Shown here in pieces: positions 5,242 through 9,229 of a stretch of DNA of 9,229 nucleotides. The position numbers and the translations under genes are program-made. The first letter of the stretch is position 1; each line of letters begins with the position of its first letter. The stretch is from the NCBI GenBank assembly GCA_021777365.1, contig JAJYDP010000154.1, positions 1-9,229 on the forward strand. The letters run 5' to 3'. Below the pieces are notes generated by a model. That model did no database searches. It was not told where the DNA came from and saw only the letters and a list, made by a program, of their open reading frames with translations. This stretch comes from Chloroflexota bacterium (GTDB taxonomy: Bacteria; Chloroflexota; Limnocylindria; Limnocylindrales; CSP1-4).

Positions 5242-6477
5242 TCAGCGCCCGGGCTCGCGCGCCAGGGTCGCCGCGAGCAGGAGCCCCAGGCCGATCAGCA
5301 GCGTGCCCGCCACGAGCACGGCTCCCGCCTCCATCGGTGCGGGGATGGACATCGCGAGCCCGACGGCCAGGAGCGCCACGCCGCCGTTCATCGCGATGAT
5401 CCGGGGCACGGCGGCGATCCCCAGGATCCCGCGCTGCCGCGCGTGGCGGCGGGGCGATCCGCCGGAGATCGCGGGGAGCAGGTGGGTCCATGACCCGACC
5501 AGCGACTGCGCGATCCACCCGGCGGCGAGGGGCGCACCCACCACCGAGAGCGACCACGCGCCGGGCGTCGCGCCCTGGAGCAGCACGCGACCCGCGGCAG
5601 CGGCGACCGCGATCGCGAACCAGGCCACCCCGGAACCGAGGCTCCCGATCGCGACGGTCCGCCAGGAGAGGTCGCCCGTCCAGCGTCCCCGCACCCGCCA
5701 TGCGCCGGCGACGTAGGCGACGAGGCCCACCGCACCGGCGATCTCGATCGCGGCCCCGGCCAGGCCGATCATGTCGCTCCGCGCCAGGTACGCAAGGGCG
5801 ACCAGGGGGGCGCCGAGCGCGAGCCCGACGACCATGACCCGCATGCGGATCCCGCCGGAGATGCGGCTGCCGACCACGGTCGGGTAGAGATGCAGCAGAG
5901 TCCCCGCGACCACCAGCGACACGAACCCCAGCAGGTTCAGCCAGGCATGCATCGGCTTGAGCCATGCCCAGTCGGCCTGCACCGGCCCGAAGCCACCCAC
6001 CTCGAACGAGCCGAGCGCCGCACCGATCGCGACGTCCGCCAGCGCGACGCCGTACGCGACGAGCACCCAGGGGTGGCGGCTGCCCATCGCCCGACGCAGG
6101 GGGAGGAACGCGGTCAGCGCCAGCAGCCCGATGCCGGCGATGAACGACGCGCCCCCGGCCGCAGCCAGCGGCGGCACGTGTCCGGCGAACCCGCCGCTGA
6201 CCGCCAGCGCGCCCGCACCGAGGAGCACGAGCACGGCCGCCCGCAGCTCCCAGCGGGCGGGTCGCCCCGCGAGCAGCGAGGCGGTGAAGAACGGCAGTGC
6301 CGCCCCGATCGCCTGCGAGGCCGCGCCCGCCAGCGCCAGGTGGAGCGGCAGCCAGGCACCCATGCGGACCTGCGACGGCAGCGCCGCCGAGGCGATCGAC
6401 AGGAGCAGGAAGCCACCCGCCGCCCACAAGCCGGCGGCCGTGACCCGACGGTCGGCCGTCCGCTCCCGGGCGCGCAT
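5242..6477 (-). CDS. Polytopic membrane protein, heme-copper-oxidase-subunit-I-like / NnrS-like, partner of NirK
   Basis: The chosen ATG (6477) follows GGGGGAG by 6 bases and gives 411 residues. An in-frame GTG at 6507, with GGAG 5 bases upstream, would add ten. I count about 12 hydrophobic helices, the number in heme-copper oxidase subunit I and in NnrS. Seen: LPLHLALAGAASQ with His46 in helix 2; HAWLNLLGFVSLVVAGTLLH, with His177 and His196, in helix 6; and GSWTHLLP with His332 near helix 10. Helix 2 and helix 10 histidines bind low-spin heme in heme-copper oxidases. The HPExY and HH motifs of the CuB site are absent. From memory, the helix-6 motif resembles the membrane domain of some actinobacterial NirK-like multicopper oxidases. 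It is transcribed away from nirK. Inferred role: electron transfer to NirK or NO/heme handling. Alternative: an uncharacterised NnrS-type protein. Confidence 0.7.
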   Translation of the reverse strand: MRARERTADRRVTAAGLWAAGGFLLLSIASAALPSQVRMGAWLPLHLALAGAASQAIGAALPFFTASLLAGRPARWELRAAVLVLLGAGALAVSGGFAGHVPPLAAAGGASFIAGIGLLALTAFLPLRRAMGSRHPWVLVAYGVALADVAIGAALGSFEVGGFGPVQADWAWLKPMHAWLNLLGFVSLVVAGTLLHLYPTVVGSRISGGIRMRVMVVGLALGAPLVALAYLARSDMIGLAGAAIEIAGAVGLVAYVAGAWRVRGRWTGDLSWRTVAIGSLGSGVAWFAIAVAAAAGRVLLQGATPGAWSLSVVGAPLAAGWIAQSLVGSWTHLLPAISGGSPRRHARQRGILGIAAVPRIIAMNGGVALLAVGLAMSIPAPMEAGAVLVAGTLLIGLGLLLAATLAREPGR

Positions 6478-6587
6478 CAGCGGCTCCCCCGGACGCCCGA
6501 CCCGCACCGATGCTCCGGCACGCGGAGGGGACCCGAGGGTGTCACGGGGACGGATCGAGCCATTCGGCGCTTACCGTCGCCAGCCGG

Positions 6588-6616
6588 TTGACGTGTGCTC
6601 CGGATGAATAAATACT
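6588..6616 (+). promoter_or_regulatory. nirK promoter (TTGACG -35, 17-bp spacer, AATACT -10)
   Basis: TTGACG (6588-6593) and AATACT (6611-6616) are separated by exactly 17 bp. This is the only well-formed sigma-70-like pair I find in the window. It lies in an AT-rich island (about 6603-6635) in otherwise very GC-rich DNA. The predicted start is near 6623, giving a leader of about 50 bases that includes the GAGGAG ribosome binding site (6663-6668). Confidence 0.7.
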
Positions 6617-6628
6617 AAGTAACTTACT
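6614..6628. promoter_or_regulatory. 15-bp dyad over the nirK -10 / start site; candidate Rrf2 (NsrR-like) operator
   Basis: ACTAAGT (6614-6620), central A (6621), ACTTACT (6622-6628). The inner 11 bp TAAGTAACTTA are perfectly symmetric around the centre, and the outer pair also matches with one mismatch between. Its position over the -10 and predicted start site is typical of a repressor site. The nearby Rrf2 gene is the obvious candidate binder. The site also lies upstream of the divergent membrane-protein gene and could control both. Confidence 0.5.
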
Positions 6629-6673
6629 GATGTTTGGCTTCTCCGCAGGGGCCGCCGAAAGAGAGGAGACACG

Positions 6674-7831
6674 ATGCATCGGCAGCTCGTCCGGGTGTCC
6701 GGCGTCCTGGCCGTCGCGCTCGTCGCCGGCGCCTGCGTGGCGAGCGGCCAGGCTACCTGGACCGAGGCGCCGGCTTCCGCGCTCCCCGGACCGGTCACCA
6801 GCCCGGTGGCGAGCGCCGCGGCGGCCGGAGCGAACGGCGTCGCCGGCGCCACGGCGGCCGGCACGATGCCGGGCATGAGCGCGCCGGCGTCCTCGTCCAC
6901 CTCGACCGCCACCTATCAGCTGCCGTCGCCCGATCCGTCCGCGGCACCGTACCAGCTCTATGACGCTACGGCGCCGGCCGTGCTGCCCGGGACGGACCAC
7001 ACCATCACGCTCACGGTCGAGGAGAAGGACTTCACGATCGCCACGGGGTACGTCGTGCACGCCTGGACGTTCAACGGCCAGATCCCCGCACCGGTGATCC
7101 GCGTGCACTTCGGCGACACGGTCCGCGTGCACCTGGTCAACCCCTCGACCAGCACCATGCCCCACTCGCTCGACTTTCACGCCAGCCAGGTCGCCTGGAA
7201 CGGCCCCATGCAGTCGGTGAACCCGGGCCACGACGCCTGGTACATCTGGCATGCCGACTATGCCGGGGTCTGGATGTACCACTGCGGCACCGCGCCCGCG
7301 CTCGATCACATCGCCAACGGCATGTACGGGATGGTCATCGTCGAGCCGAAGGGCGGCCTGCCCGGGGTCGACAGGGAATTCACGATCGTCCAGAGCGAGT
7401 GGTACTTCGGCGGGCAGGGCAAGCCGGTCGACTTCACCCGCGCGGCCGCGACCGACCCGGCGCCCGACTTCGTCGTCTTCAACGGCGTGGCGAACCAGTA
7501 CAAGGACCACCCCCTGCTGGTCGACACCGGCAAGACGGTGCGCGTCTTCGTCCTGGACGCCGGTCCCAACATCGGCACGTCGTTCCACATCGTGGGCACG
7601 ATCTTCAACACGGTCATCAAGGAGGGCGTGGAGCTCTCGGCGGGCAACGCGGGAGGCTGGGGCTCGCAGGCCGTCGATCTCTCACCGGCGCAGGGGGCGA
7701 TCGTGCAGTTCGTGCCGCCGGAGGACGGGCAGTACGTGATGGTGGATCACGCCTTCACCTACGCGGCCCACGGGGCCATGGCGATCGTCCAGGCGGGCGA
7801 CGGGGTCTACAGGGGGACCTCGCAGAAGTAG
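6674..7831 (+). CDS. nirK: Copper-containing nitrite reductase, predicted lipoprotein
   Basis: A 385-residue two-domain cupredoxin enzyme that reduces nitrite to nitric oxide outside the cytoplasm. All ligands are visible. Type 1 copper: His164, Cys204, His212, Met217 (MPHSLDFH at 162-169; YHCGTAPALDHIANGM at 202-217). Type 2 copper: His169, His203, His359. Catalytic pair: Asp167 and His305 (in FHIVGTIF). The Cys-to-His loop is one residue shorter than in Alcaligenes/Achromobacter NirK, as in the HCGTxP class of Gram-positive and related bacteria. The N-terminus has a signal peptide ending VAGAC with Cys21 as likely lipidation site (an imperfect lipobox), then an Ala/Ser/Pro/Gly-rich linker to about residue 95 that includes MPGM. 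ATG 6674 follows GAGGAG by 5 bases. Divergent from the membrane-protein gene; likely controlled by the dyad in its promoter. A laccase-like oxidase is unlikely because the NirK Asp and His are kept. Confidence 0.93.
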   Translation: MHRQLVRVSGVLAVALVAGACVASGQATWTEAPASALPGPVTSPVASAAAAGANGVAGATAAGTMPGMSAPASSSTSTATYQLPSPDPSAAPYQLYDATAPAVLPGTDHTITLTVEEKDFTIATGYVVHAWTFNGQIPAPVIRVHFGDTVRVHLVNPSTSTMPHSLDFHASQVAWNGPMQSVNPGHDAWYIWHADYAGVWMYHCGTAPALDHIANGMYGMVIVEPKGGLPGVDREFTIVQSEWYFGGQGKPVDFTRAAATDPAPDFVVFNGVANQYKDHPLLVDTGKTVRVFVLDAGPNIGTSFHIVGTIFNTVIKEGVELSAGNAGGWGSQAVDLSPAQGAIVQFVPPEDGQYVMVDHAFTYAAHGAMAIVQAGDGVYRGTSQK

Positions 7832-7832
7832 C

Positions 7833-7886
7833 CGGCCCCGACTGGACCCGGCTGGCCGGCCGGGTCACTGCACCGGATCGGGGCCG
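7833..7886. terminator. Nested stem-loops between convergent nirK and the VKOR gene
   Basis: CGGCCCCGA (7833-7841) pairs perfectly with TCGGGGCCG (7878-7886). Inside, GACCCGGC (7845-7852) pairs perfectly with GCCGGGTC (7859-7866) over a 6-base loop. The structure begins 2 bases after the nirK stop and ends 13 bases before the VKOR stop, so it probably serves both strands. No T run is present, as is common for terminators in high-GC genomes. Confidence 0.5.
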
Positions 7887-7899
7887 CCTCGCGCTCCCG

Positions 7900-8538
7900 T
7901 CAGCTCGTCGCGCCGAACCTGCGAACCGCGATCACGCTGACGATCCACCCCAGGATGAGGCTGATGCCGGCGGTCGTGCACCAGATGCAGATCGCGTGGA
8001 TCACGAACAGCTCGAGGTACACCAGCGTGGCGATCACGAAGACGCCGATCAGCCCCAGCCCATACGGCACGTAGAGGATGCGCCGGTCGCCGGTCCGCCA
8101 CCACGCCACGACCGACACCAGCACGAGCGTAGCCATGCCCAGGCCGTAGATGGCGACGGGGATGCCCATGAACGTGCTGTACTTGCTGGCCTGGACCGTG
8201 TCGCAGCCCTGGACCACGAAGCACACGGCCGTGGAGTTGGTCAGCTTGACGACCGCCAGGTACCCCAGGGCGACCATGGCGATCGCGGCCAGGACCGCCA
8301 TCGCCACCGCGAACCTCGCCCGGTCGCTCGCCAGCCACCCGCGCAGGCCGCGCGGTGGATCGGCGAGGGCCGGCCCACGTGCGCCGGAGCCGGCCGGGTC
8401 GCCTTCCGCGACGGGCGCCGCGACTCCTGCCACGGCGTGCGCCGGCAAGGGAACCGCCGCGGGCCTCGACGCGCCCCGCCCGGACGCGCTGTCCGACGGC
8501 CTCCCCCGCGCGTTCGTGCGGGATCGCCGTGCGCTCAC
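7900..8538 (-). CDS. VKOR-family membrane protein (DsbB-like quinone-linked disulfide generator)
   Basis: A 212-residue inner-membrane protein that would reoxidise a DsbA-type partner and pass electrons to quinone. Seen: a polar Ala/Pro/Arg/Gly-rich N-terminal stretch of about 70 residues, then four or five hydrophobic helices (about 75-97, 122-145, 155-180, 182-205). The loop pair Cys106 and Cys112 in CFVVQGCDTVQASKYSTFMG and the CIWC pair Cys184/Cys187 are the two redox centres of bacterial VKOR. Ser118 and GIP (125-127) also fit the family. The start is placed at GTG 8538, 16 bases after the upstream DsbA-like stop, with GTGGGGA 7 bases before it. The frame is open further upstream but overlaps the DsbA-like gene. 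It is almost surely co-transcribed with that gene, its expected substrate. The long N-terminal extension is unusual, and a later start cannot be excluded. Confidence 0.9.
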   Translation of the reverse strand: MSARRSRTNARGRPSDSASGRGASRPAAVPLPAHAVAGVAAPVAEGDPAGSGARGPALADPPRGLRGWLASDRARFAVAMAVLAAIAMVALGYLAVVKLTNSTAVCFVVQGCDTVQASKYSTFMGIPVAIYGLGMATLVLVSVVAWWRTGDRRILYVPYGLGLIGVFVIATLVYLELFVIHAICIWCTTAGISLILGWIVSVIAVRRFGATS

Positions 8539-8554
8539 GGGGTCATCCCCACGC

Positions 8555-9229
8555 TCATGACGCGCCTGGCGTCGGGGCCGGGGACCGGGCCGCACCCGCC
8601 GACGACGCGGCCGGGCTCCCCGCCGTCGCCGGGCTGGCGCCCGCGGCCGCGGAGGGCGGCGCGGAGGGCAGCGCCCGGAGGGCGGCATCGATTGCGGCCG
8701 ACACGCTCGGGAGGTCGAGGCCGCCCGTGTACTGCTTCCCGTTGAGGAAGAGCGTGGGCGTGCCCGTGATCCCGAGCTGCTTGCCCTGGTCGGTCTCCGC
8801 CTGCACCGCGCTCAGCATCGACGGGTCGGACAGGCACTGGTTGAACCTGGCCTGGTCAAGGCTCAGACGGCCGGCGATCCCATCGTAGAGCGCCTGGTTG
8901 AAGGTGCCGCTGTTCTCGGTGCCCTGGTTCGCGAACAGGTACTCCATGAAGGCCCAGAACTGGCCCTGGTCGCCGGCGCACCGGGCGGCGACAGCGGCAG
9001 TGAACGACTCCTGCCCGATGAACGAGTAGTCGTGATAGGTGATCTCCAGCTGCCCCGAGCTCACGTACTGGCTGATCAGGTGCGGCTCGATGTTGACCGA
9101 ATAGTTGTCGCAGTACGGGCACTGGAAGTCTTCCCACTCGTCGAGCTTGAGCGGCGCGTTGGCGCTGCCGAGCGAGCGGCCGTGCGCGAGGGCGGCCGGG
9201 AAGGGCGACGGCGCCACGATCGTGCCTGT
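8555..9229 (-). CDS. DsbA-like thiol-disulfide oxidoreductase (thioredoxin_4 type), 5' end outside window
   Basis: The frame is open to the right edge, giving 224 residues without the N-terminal anchor or signal. Seen: GSANAPLKLDEWEDFQ followed by the active-site CPYC (Cys37, Cys40 counted from the edge), two further cysteines in AARCAGD and NQCLSDP as in BdbD-like proteins, and GITGTPTLFLNG with the cis-Pro before the last strand. It would introduce disulfides into exported proteins and be reoxidised by the VKOR-family protein encoded just downstream. The last 40 or so residues are Ala/Ser/Pro-rich and disordered in character. A GTG at 9217 could serve as a start, but it would leave no export signal, so the true start is taken to lie to the right of the window. 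Confidence 0.88.
   Translation of the reverse strand, partial: TGTIVAPSPFPAALAHGRSLGSANAPLKLDEWEDFQCPYCDNYSVNIEPHLISQYVSSGQLEITYHDYSFIGQESFTAAVAARCAGDQGQFWAFMEYLFANQGTENSGTFNQALYDGIAGRLSLDQARFNQCLSDPSMLSAVQAETDQGKQLGITGTPTLFLNGKQYTGGLDLPSVSAAIDAALRALPSAPPSAAAGASPATAGSPAASSAGAARSPAPTPGAS

Noticed and set aside
4805..6427. A 540-codon open frame on the minus strand spanning the Rrf2 gene and the membrane-protein gene
   Set aside because: It is antisense to the Rrf2 gene and in another frame of the membrane protein. Its translation is Arg/Gly/Pro/Ala-rich with no recognisable domain, the usual shadow in GC-rich DNA.
6542..7588. A 348-codon open frame antisense to nirK
   Set aside because: nirK has every copper ligand and a strong promoter and ribosome binding site. 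The antisense product is His/Arg/Gly/Val-rich and matches no family I know.
8535..8558. ATG overlapping the DsbA-like stop (ATGA) with seven codons
   Set aside because: It is far too short to call a gene, although it could couple translation into the VKOR gene. Nothing else supports it.
8539..8688. Upstream extension of the VKOR frame
   Set aside because: It would overlap the coding tail of the DsbA-like gene and adds only Arg/Pro-rich sequence. GTG 8538 with GTGGGGA upstream is more economical.

Overview
This is a very GC-rich (about 70%) bacterial window with eight protein genes, two of them cut by the window edges. It has no RNA genes, CRISPR arrays or mobile elements that I can see. The GC content, GTG starts, -10 elements close to start codons and gene types suit a high-GC Chloroflexota (for example a Limnocylindria-like lineage) or an actinobacterium. 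That placement is inference only.

Layout. 1-1254 (+) is the C-terminal part of a large molybdopterin oxidoreductase of the tetrathionate/arsenate reductase-like group. 1452-1781 (+) is a small thioredoxin-fold protein with a CxxH motif. It abuts argH (1782-3218, -) tail to tail with no base between them. Upstream of argH lie a hairpin-bearing tandem repeat (3264-3358) and an MFS transporter (3362-4675, -). Divergent from the transporter is an Rrf2-family Fe-S regulator (4776-5219, +). Next come a roughly 12-helix membrane protein (5242-6477, -) and, divergent from it, a copper nitrite reductase (nirK, 6674-7831, +). On the minus strand at the right edge, a DsbA-like oxidase (8555-9229, 5' end outside) runs into a VKOR-family membrane protein (7900-8538), giving a complete extracytoplasmic disulfide-forming pair.

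How it fits together. The centre reads as a small nitrite-reduction / NO-response locus. NirK, predicted to be a lipoprotein, reduces nitrite to NO outside the membrane. The membrane protein keeps histidines placed like the heme ligands of heme-copper oxidase subunit I but lacks the usual CuB motif, so it may carry electrons to NirK or sense or handle NO. The Rrf2 protein has three cysteines and an N-terminal Asp placed like the cluster ligands of NsrR. The nirK promoter (TTGACG-17-AATACT) carries a 15-bp dyad over the -10 and predicted start site, in an AT-rich island within otherwise GC-rich DNA. A regulator-operator circuit is the most testable idea here. The partial molybdoenzyme suggests a wider anaerobic-respiration neighbourhood, and DsbA/VKOR could serve exported metalloenzymes, though neither link is proven.

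Each of the three convergent gene junctions has a GC-rich hairpin. One (1788-1808) has a cUUCGg tetraloop and lies inside the last codons of argH on the opposite strand. Several genes have a TANACT-like -10 within 8-21 bases of the start codon, which suggests leaderless or very short-leader mRNAs.
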